Of a DNA stretch of 24,595 nt, positions 8,901 to 15,801 are shown in pieces. This DNA comes from JANXXV01 sp038200305. GTDB taxonomy: Bacteria > Acidobacteriota > Terriglobia > Bryobacterales > Bryobacteraceae. The notes under the pieces were generated by a model. The model worked only from the letters and a program-made list of their open reading frames with translations, did no database searches and was not told where the DNA came from. The stretch is taken from assembly GCA_038200305.1 (NCBI GenBank), contig JBBPYD010000259.1, positions 1-24,595 on the forward strand, read 5' to 3'. The position numbers were made by a program, and so were the translations under genes. Numbering within the stretch: position 1 is the stretch's first letter; each line of letters begins with the position of its first letter.

Positions 8901-9355
8901 TCAATCGACCGGGTAGCGAGGGGAAGATTTCCCAACTGCGCGGAACCGAGAGAACTTCCGATGGTTTGGTTGTCCGTCCGAATCAATGGCGCTTGCGTGT
9001 CGACTTCTACGGTTTGCGCCACCTCGCCAACCTGGAGGATGACGTCCCGGCGAACCGTTTGAGAGGCCAAAAGCTGAATGTTCCGGATGTTAGTCGTCTG
9101 AAAACCTTCTTTCTTGACGACGACCTGATAGTCACCCGCGGACAGGTTGGGGACGGAGTAGGAGCCGCTCTGGTCAACCGCAGCTTCGACGGTGGCGCCC
9201 GTTCCCAGGTTGCGGATCGTGATGTTGGCTCCTGAAATTGCCGATCCGGTTGCGTCGTTCACTTGACCCACAATTGAGCCGGTTATGTTCTGCCCGTATG
9301 CGGACATACCGGCGAAAACGGAACAAATCAGCAAGGCGATGCTGAATCTTCTCAT
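5957..9355 (-). CDS. TonB-dependent receptor, Oar-like, full length
   Basis: The protein has 1132 residues: signal peptide (MRRFSIALLICSVFAGMSAYG), carboxypeptidase-regulatory-like beta-sandwich at about 24-105 (GSIVGQVNDATGSAISGANI, LSAGDYQVVVKKEGF), plug at about 115-245 (LNGISVNDIGNGGGAY, EFKIDSGNQNAEYRD, ITMVTKAGTNAFHG), then a large beta-barrel ending in IQIGLKYMF with a terminal Phe. It resides in the outer membrane and should import a bulky substrate with TonB/ExbBD energy; the ligand is not predictable. The start is firm: AAGGAG (minus strand, 9368-9363) lies 7 nt upstream of the ATG. It is clearly similar to the receptor at 11103-14360, sharing NPR..GS.YWGG in the plug. The 152-bp gap upstream separates it from the aminotransferase gene on the same strand. 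A possible minus-strand -10 (TAAAAT, 9402-9397) is weakly supported. Confidence 0.95.
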   Translation of the reverse strand: MRRFSIALLICSVFAGMSAYGQNITGSIVGQVNDATGSAISGANITIRNLGTGATVEAAVDQSGSYSVPNLSAGDYQVVVKKEGFQTTNIRNIQLLASQTVRRDVILQVGEVAQTVEVDTQAPLIRTDNQTIGSSLGSAQLGNLPLATRSIDNLIQLAPGASTTGNNPRISGSSYWGGNNFTLNGISVNDIGNGGGAYTSGVAGLGLANMPAPDSLQEFKIDSGNQNAEYRDVATITMVTKAGTNAFHGLAYEYLENKSLNANQFLLNATGQPRPKYNLNQFGADLGGAIIKNKLFFYGAYRGIRQKTSATTSLTLPSLAMRKGDFSALCSQFSAAGTCTTGTQLYNPYTGAPFASNQIPASMFASQSKTLLPYLPAPTNLNSVGLPNGAANYIIAKTNNIGVNGVDYRMDAILSSKDSLYGVFHWSKGSPWYLPNTAYPQEYGNNLDYGYTDFAISATETHLFSPAAINEFRAAWVVHASVRTGQNLDLQTTSLFPQLPASDNGGLPTTVISGYTGMFYDYGRGYAFPEYDIELIDNFTKVKGRHTFKFGGDETGYKNYIRQGGPALSASLGNPLGTFNFNGSWTGNKGWPGQPSSQGNAFADFLLGTTSSTNFAGPLTEIVTYSRDWEFYAQDTFQISPKLTLNYGIRYIYQSPWKVRDDRVSYFDAKNNKLAIPQNSDTVTAPPLAIASLLSAYPFETTKNAGWPTDYYKKDLNNFAPRFGFAYRPFTGNKTVVRGGYGIYYNFIPGFVGQHENIFNPPWRSGSSFTSRLPGNPTAPFLPDLTFSNPFPSNAQSGPAANPLIYMTQRNIQNAMVQQWSVTLEQQLFENWAVRGSYVGARTRRGLYYAGDINRPGVQQPNVPLQAQRPFQPWNQINQTSSQGKVNFDQLQLELNKRFSSGLLIQAQYAYTSSKDNIPLVGGVQNVADFNAEYGNTDSIPHHILTMNYLYELPFGRNRKFNIENRVLDAVAGGWSVSGITVYRTGTPFSVTFNVPSNVIGWWGGRADAVANADVYATRQSGHDVVKGVQWFDPNAFVAPQKWQWGNSERNSVFGPGFWNWDIGIQKTFSITENHRLQLRGDALDAFNHFNLGNPSAAIADTRDGGVAAPNAGKITTGSGNRIIQIGLKYMF

Positions 9356-9507
9356 GTCAAAGCTCCTTCGTTAGCGAGACAGTGGTGCGATACGAAATTT
9401 TAGATCGCGGTTTACTTCTTTGCAGTTCCGCATCGCAAGCACCCGCGGAGTGCCGCGAATCAGCATCCAGACTTAAGTTCTTTTCGAAAAGCTCCAGGAC
9501 GCTCAAA

Positions 9508-10839
9508 CTAGGCACGAGAAAGATCGGCGGCGTGGTGTTTGATTTTTCGCACCGCGTCGGCAATTTGATCCATATCGCTGCGTGGACCCAGCAACTGCGT
9601 CTGTGTTAGCCATACGGCTTCCTGGCAGACCTGATCGTTAACAGGGCATTGATTTTGCTCATGCCACTCATCAATCCGTTTCTTGCCGTAAATCATCTGG
9701 TAGCCTTTGCTCGCAAAAGTGTTGCGCAGGAAAGCTTCCTTATTTAACGGTGAGTAGCCGCTCGATGCGGGAACGCCTTCCGCCGCAAGAGCCTTCAGGA
9801 ATTTGTCACGCGGTAAACCGTCGAATTTCTCGGGTTGATAGCGCATCATGTACAGGTGATACGCGTTTCGGGTATTGCCTTCATAAGTCTTAGCTGGTGT
9901 CAACCCACCAGTTTCGATCAACATGCCCGATAGGTACTTGGCGTTCTTTTCCCGCGTTTCATACTGCGCATCAAGGCGTGTCATTTGGGCCAGCAGAAGA
10001 GCGCCCTGGAACTCCGTCATGCGCAGATTCGCCCCGCGGATGGGATATGAAAAGTCGGAGCCCGCCTGCTTCCGGCCACGTCCGTTGTTGTGGAAGGTGT
10101 AGCAGCGCTCCAGAAACCCGGCGTCATTAGTCAGCATCGCTCCGCCCTCGCCGGAATTCAAATTCTTGCTGGCCTGGAAGCTAAAGCACCCGGCCATCCC
10201 AAATACGCCGGTGCGTTTCCCACGCCATTCGGCGAGATGCGATTGGCAGCTATCTTCCAACACCCGTAGATTTCTCTTCCCGGCAATCGCCATCACGCGA
10301 TCTACATCAAACGTGGCCCCACCCAGGTGAACCGGCATGATCGCCGCTGTCTGCGAGGTGATCTTCGATTCCAGCGAAACGGGATCGATCTGAAAAGTTT
10401 CACGGTCCGTGTCCGCGAAAACCGGCAGCGCGTGACGAAGCAAAATCACGTTGACGCATGCCACGAATGTGTAAGGCGGCAGCACCACTTCATCGCCCGG
10501 ACCGATCTCCATCGCATTCAAAGCGGTGAATAGAGCCGCAGTACCGCTCGAGGCCGCCAGGCAATGTTTCGCTCCCATCAAGGGGGCAAAGGCCGATTCG
10601 AAGTTGCCCACGGTCTTGCCTACGCCACGGCCCCAACGGCCGCTTCGCACCACTTCAAGAATCGCCTTATCTTCCACATCGCCGTGAACGGGCCACCCTG
10701 GGAATGGTGCAGTGCGAACCGGCTTGCCCCCAAGCAATGCCGGCTTATCTAAAGCCGCGGCACTCGCTATGGATGGAGCCGTGGCGGCCAGCGCCATAAA
10801 AGATCGCCGGGAAACCGCCGCTTTTGATTTGTCGGTCAT
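9508..10839 (-). CDS. DegT/DnrJ/EryC1/StrS-family PLP aminotransferase with Tat signal
   Basis: The protein has 443 residues. The N-terminus has a twin-arginine signal (SRRSFMALAATAPSIASAAA; R11, R12) with an Ala-rich h-region. The rest is the DegT sugar-aminotransferase fold: ASSGTAALFTAL (96-107, PLP phosphate), PPYTFVACVN (121-130), VLEDSCQSHLAEW (193-205, D196 to the pyridine nitrogen) and SFQASKNLNSGEGGA (220-234, with K225 the Schiff-base lysine). These enzymes usually transfer an amino group to keto-sugars or keto-inositols in the cytoplasm, so Tat export of a folded holoenzyme to the periplasm is unusual, though Tat signals recur on acidobacterial and planctomycete enzymes. The start is supported by GGAGGA 5 nt upstream of the ATG. 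It lies between two TonB receptors and diverges from the one at 11103. The exact substrate is unknown. Confidence 0.9.
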   Translation of the reverse strand: MTDKSKAAVSRRSFMALAATAPSIASAAALDKPALLGGKPVRTAPFPGWPVHGDVEDKAILEVVRSGRWGRGVGKTVGNFESAFAPLMGAKHCLAASSGTAALFTALNAMEIGPGDEVVLPPYTFVACVNVILLRHALPVFADTDRETFQIDPVSLESKITSQTAAIMPVHLGGATFDVDRVMAIAGKRNLRVLEDSCQSHLAEWRGKRTGVFGMAGCFSFQASKNLNSGEGGAMLTNDAGFLERCYTFHNNGRGRKQAGSDFSYPIRGANLRMTEFQGALLLAQMTRLDAQYETREKNAKYLSGMLIETGGLTPAKTYEGNTRNAYHLYMMRYQPEKFDGLPRDKFLKALAAEGVPASSGYSPLNKEAFLRNTFASKGYQMIYGKKRIDEWHEQNQCPVNDQVCQEAVWLTQTQLLGPRSDMDQIADAVRKIKHHAADLSRA

Positions 10840-10952
10840 GAAAATCCTCCGCAGGGGTGCAAGGGCGTACGGCTCCCCACTGAAGTTAATACTAAACGAG
10901 TTTGATTCGAAGCGGTAGAGCTATGTGTTTACTGCCAGACAGAAGAAAGCTG

Positions 10953-10981
10953 TTGACGTAAGCAAGTAATCCCTGTAAGTT
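10953..10981 (+). promoter_or_regulatory. Candidate sigma70-type promoter for the second full-length receptor
   Basis: TTGACG (10953-10958) and TAAGTT (10976-10981) are separated by exactly 17 bp, in the 263-bp divergent region between the aminotransferase and the receptor. The -35 matches 5 of 6 consensus bases and the -10 matches 3 of 6. It predicts a leader of roughly 115 nt before the ATG at 11103. The remainder of this intergenic region shows no clear operator. Confidence 0.4.
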
Positions 10982-11090
10982 CAAAAGATACATTTTGAAT
11001 CGGCGCGCTGCCTGCCGAATGTCTCAGCCTGGACGCGAGTTCAGCAAACGGTTAGTTTCCATGTTCCAGAGCGTTGTTCGACCTCAGCTC

Positions 11091-11096
11091 AGGAGG
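11091..11096 (+). promoter_or_regulatory. Strong Shine-Dalgarno that fixes the receptor start at 11103
   Basis: AGGAGG lies 6 nt upstream of the ATG at 11103, and a textbook signal peptide follows immediately. The frame is open further upstream to a TTG at 10995, but that 36-residue extension lacks a Shine-Dalgarno and would bury the signal peptide. Confidence 0.85.
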
Positions 11097-11102
11097 AATC
11101 CC

Positions 11103-14100
11103 ATGAACAAATTTTCTTTGCGCCAAACACTGTGTGTGACGATGCTCGCCTTTTCCCTAGTAGGAGATGCGGCCTTCGCTCAAACCGTGACCGGAACCAT
11201 TTTAGGAACGTTGACCGACGCATCCGGAGCCGCTATCACAACGGCCTCAGTTACGATTGTCAATCAAGACACCGGTATTGAATATCCGGCCGCCGTTGGC
11301 GATTCGGGCGAATATACCGTCACCAATTTGCCGCCCGGCGCCTATTCGGTCAAGACACAACTCTCCGGATTCAAGCCAACGCTCGTCAAAGACGTGGTCC
11401 TTCTCGCCAACCGCTCAGCGCGCATCAACCTAGTACTCGAGCCTGGCAGCCTCAATCAGACGGTGGAAGTAACGGCGGCCGCCCCAGTGGTGAATTCGGA
11501 GAACGCGACCCTCGGCAATATTATGGACTCGCAGTCCATCACGACGGTTCCTCTCAATGGACGAACCGTGGATCGCTTGATCCGCATCTCGGCCGGCGTC
11601 ACAACCGATAACGCGAACAATCCCCGTGTTGGCGGCAGTCCGTATTGGGGAGGTATTTCGTTCAACGTGGACGGCCTCGGCTATAACGATTCCGGAAACG
11701 GAGGCGGCGCTTATTCCTCTAAACATGGTCTTTCCACGCAGCCATCAGTGGACTCAATCAGCCAGTTCAAAATCGACTCCAACAGCATGAAGGCGGAGTT
11801 TGAGAGCGGCGTTTCCGTTACGGTAGTGACGAAATCGGGCTCGAATGATATTCATGGCGCCGCATGGTGGTTCAACCGTAACCGGGAGTTCGCCGCCAAG
11901 AACTTTTATCAGACCAGCCAGGCTAAGCCGCCCTTCAACCGCAATGAGCTTGGAGGCAACCTTGGCGGAGCAATCGTCAAGAACAAGCTGTTTTATTTTG
12001 CAAGCTTTGAAGATCTGCTGGAGCGCAGTTCGCTGACGACGTCCGCGTTGTCTCTTCCCACTGACGCCATGCGCGCGGGCAATTTCACAGGCCTCGCGAC
12101 AATCATCGATCCGCTGTCCGGTCAGCCTTTCCCGAATAACCAAATTCCGAGCAGCCGTATCGACCCACGCGCCGCGGCTCTCATTGCAAAGTTCCCGTCT
12201 CCCAACCGGCCGGGCGTTTCGAATGGTACTCTCCAGAACTACATTACGTCCGTGCCCAACAAGTACGACGTCTACCGCTATAGCATCCGAATCGACTACA
12301 GGATCGGCAGCAAAGACACCATCTTTGTCAATCTGAATTATTCGAAGGGCGACCCCTACTTCGTGGCACAAAACTATCCTGCCGGCTTCGGATCCTGGGA
12401 GAACGGCGGATACACAACCAAGAGCGTGAATGGCACGTATTTACGTACGTTCAGCCCCACCGTGATCAATGAACTGCGGTACGGATTTCTATCTCACGCA
12501 TCGGTACGGCAAGGCATGAACAAGAGCTTCGATCCGCGCACTCTATTCCCCTCGCTCTATCCTGTCGATTATGGCGGCCTTCCCAATATCAACATGACCT
12601 CATATACGTCGATTGGCGACTACGGCGGCGCTCAGACGTCCCCGCAGTTGACGCCACAGTACATCGACAACCTGACCATTATCAAAGGAAAACACACCAT
12701 CAAAACCGGTGTGGATTTTGCTAATTACCGCGTCGCATCTAATCCGTCCGTAGGCGGATTGGGATCGGGTTTAGCCAACAACGCCGGCCTCGGCCGCTTC
12801 GATTTCACGGGCCGTTTCACCAGCGCGGCGCCTACCGCGGCCCCGGCGAACTCCGTTGCCGATTTCCTGCTGGGAGATGCGAACACCACTTACCGTTCGT
12901 CCGGTACTCCGGCCTTGCTGCACTCCTCCAATCGCTACAGCGCTTACGTTCAGGACGATATTCAGGTCTCTTCACGGCTCAGCGTCAACGTTGGTATCCG
13001 CTACATGGTTCAGACGCCGTGGAGTGAACGCAACGGCATCCTGTCTCAGTTCGATCCCGCAACAGGCAAACTCTTCCTCTCGAGCGGCAAGCTGCCTCCC
13101 TATGCGCAGCAATCTCTCATAAGCGCTTATCCTGTCGAACTCCGACCGGGATCGACACCGATTGAAACCGACAAGAACAATTGGGGTCCCCGTCTCGGCG
13201 TAGCTTACCGTCCTTTCGGCGATGGCAAAACGGTCATCCGAGCCGGCGCCGGTGTCTACACCAACTTTCTGCCTGTGTACATCGGCTTCCGCCAGCTCGG
13301 CTACAGCAACCCGCCCTTCCTGCTGGCAGAAACATTTGAGTCGGTACCTGGACCAGCGCCTTCTCTGACCTTGGCCAATCCGTTCCCAGGCGGCGGCAAA
13401 CTGTCACCCAACCCGAGCATCACAGCAGTGCAGCGCAATATCAAGAATGCGGAATCGTACCAATGGAACTTCACCATCGAACGGGAAGTCTTGAAGAATA
13501 TGGGTGTGCGCGCATCGTACGTTGGGAATCACAGCACACATCTGCCCTGGTACAACTACCAGATCAACGTGTCGCAGCAGCAGATTCCGGGCGCGCTGCA
13601 GCCGTATCGCCCGTACCAGCCGTGGGCAGACGTTTTGCTTCTGGCCGGCGGCGGCGATTCGATCATGCATCAACTCCAGTTGGAAATGGTGCAGCGGTAC
13701 ACCAATGGTCTATCGTTTCAACTCGAATACGCGTGGACCCGGTCTCTGGATAACACCCCAGTGGTGGGCGGCCCACAAGATAGCTATAACGCTCGTGCGG
13801 ATCGGGGTAATTCCGACGGCATGCGGCGGCACGTATTCACCGCTGAATACTCCTACGAGCTTCCGTTTGGCAAGAACAAGAAATACTTCAACGGCGGCGG
13901 CCGTTTGAGTCAGTTAGCTATCGGAGGCTGGCAAGTGGGAGGCATCACTTACCTCCGAACCGGTGTTCCGTTCTCGCTGACTTATACAGCGACCCAAACG
14001 GGATGGCGGGGCGGCAGGCCGAATGCCACGTGTGACGGATCTTTATCAGCATCCGGCCGAAGCACGTCCAAGTGGTTTGATCCGTCTTGCTATTCCGTGC

Positions 14101-14360
14101 CGGCGCCGTTTACCTACGGCAATATGGCACGAAACGCGCTGTTCGGTCCGGGTGATATTATCTTCGACATGAGCGCGCTTAAGAACTTCGCAGTGACGGA
14201 GCGCGTTGGAGCTCAGTTCCGTGCCGAGTTTTTCAACATGCCGAATCACGCAAACTTCGGGAATCCGGCGGCGAATATCTCAACAACGAGCTCCGTTGGC
14301 GCCATCTTCAGCGCCGGCGATCCGCGCCAGATCCAGTTCGGGCTGAAATTTCTCTTTTGA
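11103..14360 (+). CDS. TonB-dependent receptor, Oar-like, full length
   Basis: The protein has 1085 residues: signal peptide (MNKFSLRQTLCVTMLAFSLV, cleavage near AFAQ), carboxypeptidase-regulatory-like domain at about 28-108 (GTILGTLTDASGAAITTASV, LPPGAYSVKTQLSGF), plug at about 118-245 (LNGRTVDRLI, YWGG at 181-184, FNVDGLGYNDSGNGGGAYSS, VTVVTKSGSNDIHG), and a beta-barrel ending in IQFGLKFLF with a terminal Phe. It is outer-membrane located and should perform TonB-energised uptake of an unknown substrate. It is a paralogue of the receptor at 5957-9355: the domain order and the plug stretch around YWGG and GNGGGAY are shared. The last two bases of its stop codon lie in an inverted repeat that also covers the end of the convergent DUF1501 gene. 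Confidence 0.95.
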   Translation: MNKFSLRQTLCVTMLAFSLVGDAAFAQTVTGTILGTLTDASGAAITTASVTIVNQDTGIEYPAAVGDSGEYTVTNLPPGAYSVKTQLSGFKPTLVKDVVLLANRSARINLVLEPGSLNQTVEVTAAAPVVNSENATLGNIMDSQSITTVPLNGRTVDRLIRISAGVTTDNANNPRVGGSPYWGGISFNVDGLGYNDSGNGGGAYSSKHGLSTQPSVDSISQFKIDSNSMKAEFESGVSVTVVTKSGSNDIHGAAWWFNRNREFAAKNFYQTSQAKPPFNRNELGGNLGGAIVKNKLFYFASFEDLLERSSLTTSALSLPTDAMRAGNFTGLATIIDPLSGQPFPNNQIPSSRIDPRAAALIAKFPSPNRPGVSNGTLQNYITSVPNKYDVYRYSIRIDYRIGSKDTIFVNLNYSKGDPYFVAQNYPAGFGSWENGGYTTKSVNGTYLRTFSPTVINELRYGFLSHASVRQGMNKSFDPRTLFPSLYPVDYGGLPNINMTSYTSIGDYGGAQTSPQLTPQYIDNLTIIKGKHTIKTGVDFANYRVASNPSVGGLGSGLANNAGLGRFDFTGRFTSAAPTAAPANSVADFLLGDANTTYRSSGTPALLHSSNRYSAYVQDDIQVSSRLSVNVGIRYMVQTPWSERNGILSQFDPATGKLFLSSGKLPPYAQQSLISAYPVELRPGSTPIETDKNNWGPRLGVAYRPFGDGKTVIRAGAGVYTNFLPVYIGFRQLGYSNPPFLLAETFESVPGPAPSLTLANPFPGGGKLSPNPSITAVQRNIKNAESYQWNFTIEREVLKNMGVRASYVGNHSTHLPWYNYQINVSQQQIPGALQPYRPYQPWADVLLLAGGGDSIMHQLQLEMVQRYTNGLSFQLEYAWTRSLDNTPVVGGPQDSYNARADRGNSDGMRRHVFTAEYSYELPFGKNKKYFNGGGRLSQLAIGGWQVGGITYLRTGVPFSLTYTATQTGWRGGRPNATCDGSLSASGRSTSKWFDPSCYSVPAPFTYGNMARNALFGPGDIIFDMSALKNFAVTERVGAQFRAEFFNMPNHANFGNPAANISTTSSVGAIFSAGDPRQIQFGLKFLF

Positions 14361-14396
14361 TCTGTGATTAAGTCACAATCGACTTGATCACAGATC
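14359..14396. terminator. Long inverted repeat spanning both ends of two convergent genes
   Basis: GATCTGTGATTAAGTC (14359-14374), a 6-nt loop (ACAATC) and GACTTGATCACAGATC (14381-14396) form a 16-bp stem with one G-T pair. It starts within the receptor's TGA stop, and it contains the TAA stop and last codons of the convergent DUF1501 gene. Its position suggests a bidirectional terminator or transcript-end structure. Neither strand has a U-tract after the stem, so it is not a canonical intrinsic terminator. Confidence 0.6.
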
Positions 14397-15789
14397 CCTG
14401 GACCTCGGTCAGACGCTCCCTGCGCCCTTGGTGCAGATAGCTGAGTGCATTCTGATCGAGCCCCAGTTGATGCAGTATGGTTGTATGCACGTCGCGCAAG
14501 TGATGAGGTTGCTCCACGGCGTACAGGCCAATCTCATCCGTAGCGCCAACCACTGTGCCTCCGCGGACGCCGCCGCCGGCCATCCACATCGTGAAGCCGG
14601 TATTGTTATGGTCGCGGCCTTTACCGCCCTGGGCCTCAGGAGTGCGGCCGAACTCGCCGCCCCAAACCACCAGTGTACTTTCCAGCAATCCTCGATTCTT
14701 CAGGTCCTTCAATAAGGCCGCGACCGGCTGATCCGTTCGCGCAGACATGCGTATGTGATTCTCCTCGATATCGTCGTGCGCATCCCACTGTGAGATGGCC
14801 GGACCGCCGGAAACAACGGTGACAAAGCGGACGCCGTTCTCCACCAACCTGCGCGCCAAAAGACAGCGGCGTCCGAAGTCGCCGGTCACCTCATTGTCCA
14901 GGCCATACATCTTACGGATGTGTTCCGGTTCCTTCGATAAATCGAATGTAGCCGGAGCTTCGGTTTGCATCTTGAACGCGAGGTCGTACGTGCTCATACG
15001 GGCTGAGAACTCATCGTCATCCGGAGTCATGCTCGCTTCGTCTAACTCTCGAATGAAACCAAGAGTTTTCTTCCTTTCAGTGAGCGTCACACCCGGAGGC
15101 AGATCCAGATTCAGCACCGGCTTCTTGCCTGCGCGAAAAATGCTCGGCTGATAGACCGAAGGCAGAAATGCATTTGCATAGACAGGCTGTCCCGCCTCGA
15201 TAGTGCCGTAAGGATCGGGCATCACCACGTAACCCGGAAGCGATTCACTCTCGCTGCCAAGTCCGTACAGAGTCCAGGAACCCATACTGGGAAAGCCGGG
15301 CAAAATACGGCCGGTAAACAGTTGGTACTGGGCGGACGAATGTACGAACGCGTCGGCCTGGCACGAACGAATTACCGCCAAATCATCCGCGCATTCGGCC
15401 GTATGCGGCATCAGGTCGGAAACCCAAAGGCCGCTTTGGCCGTACTGCTTAAAGATGCGCTTGGAGCCGAGCAATTTGGGCGTTCCTTTTATGAACTGCC
15501 GCTTGGCTGTTTGAAACGAAGGTGGAACCGGCTCACCATTCAGCTTGTTTAGCAGAGGCTTCGGGTCGAACGTCTCCATCTGGCTGGGACCGCCGGCCAT
15601 AAAGAGGAAGATGACCGACTTCGCCTTCGCCTCAGCCGGAGAATGCGGCTGTTTTGGAGCAAGGGGATTTAATACGGCGCCGCTAGCCTCACGCTGCAGC
15701 ATAGCCCCAAAGGCCAAACTCCCGAAGCCGCAGAATGCGGCGGTGAGAAATTCACGGCGGTTTCGAGTGGGGAGGGAGTGAAGATTCAT
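14368..15789 (-). CDS. DUF1501 domain protein with Tat signal
   Basis: From the ATG at 15789 the protein has 473 residues. The N-terminus is a twin-arginine signal (NRREFLTAAFCGFGSLAFGA; R11, R12). The body is a typical DUF1501 protein: VIFLFMAGGPSQMETFDPKP (59-78), the segment GGEFGRTPEAQGGKGRDHNN and then GFTMWMAGGGVRGG near the C-terminus. DUF1501 proteins have an alkaline-phosphatase/sulfatase-like fold and are usually encoded with DUF1549/DUF1553 cytochrome-like proteins in Planctomycetes and Acidobacteria; their reaction is unknown. Here that partner lies directly upstream. The upstream ATG at 15810 is less likely because AAGGAG sits 6 nt before 15789 and the Tat motif is then placed normally. 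The gene converges on the receptor ending at 14360, with 7 bp between the stop codons. Confidence 0.92.
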   Translation of the reverse strand: MNLHSLPTRNRREFLTAAFCGFGSLAFGAMLQREASGAVLNPLAPKQPHSPAEAKAKSVIFLFMAGGPSQMETFDPKPLLNKLNGEPVPPSFQTAKRQFIKGTPKLLGSKRIFKQYGQSGLWVSDLMPHTAECADDLAVIRSCQADAFVHSSAQYQLFTGRILPGFPSMGSWTLYGLGSESESLPGYVVMPDPYGTIEAGQPVYANAFLPSVYQPSIFRAGKKPVLNLDLPPGVTLTERKKTLGFIRELDEASMTPDDDEFSARMSTYDLAFKMQTEAPATFDLSKEPEHIRKMYGLDNEVTGDFGRRCLLARRLVENGVRFVTVVSGGPAISQWDAHDDIEENHIRMSARTDQPVAALLKDLKNRGLLESTLVVWGGEFGRTPEAQGGKGRDHNNTGFTMWMAGGGVRGGTVVGATDEIGLYAVEQPHHLRDVHTTILHQLGLDQNALSYLHQGRRERLTEVQGSVIKSIVT

Positions 15790-15795
15790 GCCTAG

Positions 15796-15801
15796 CTCCT
15801 T
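15796..15801 (-). promoter_or_regulatory. Shine-Dalgarno of the DUF1501 gene overlapping the upstream stop codon
   Basis: On the minus strand AAGGAG (15801-15796) lies 6 nt before the ATG at 15789. Its first two bases are the last two bases of the TAA stop (15802-15800) of the upstream DUF1549/DUF1553 gene. A ribosome terminating there sits on the next initiation region, so translational coupling is expected. It also decides the DUF1501 start. Confidence 0.75.

Noticed and set aside
10995..11102. N-terminal extension of the second receptor from a TTG
   Set aside because: The ATG at 11103 has AGGAGG at ideal spacing and starts a proper signal peptide.
11754..12371. Long minus-strand open frame inside the second receptor
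   Set aside because: It is a shadow of the high-GC sense gene, with no Shine-Dalgarno or family motif. The same applies to 1293-1856, 2947-3462, 3314-3877 and 21710-22375.
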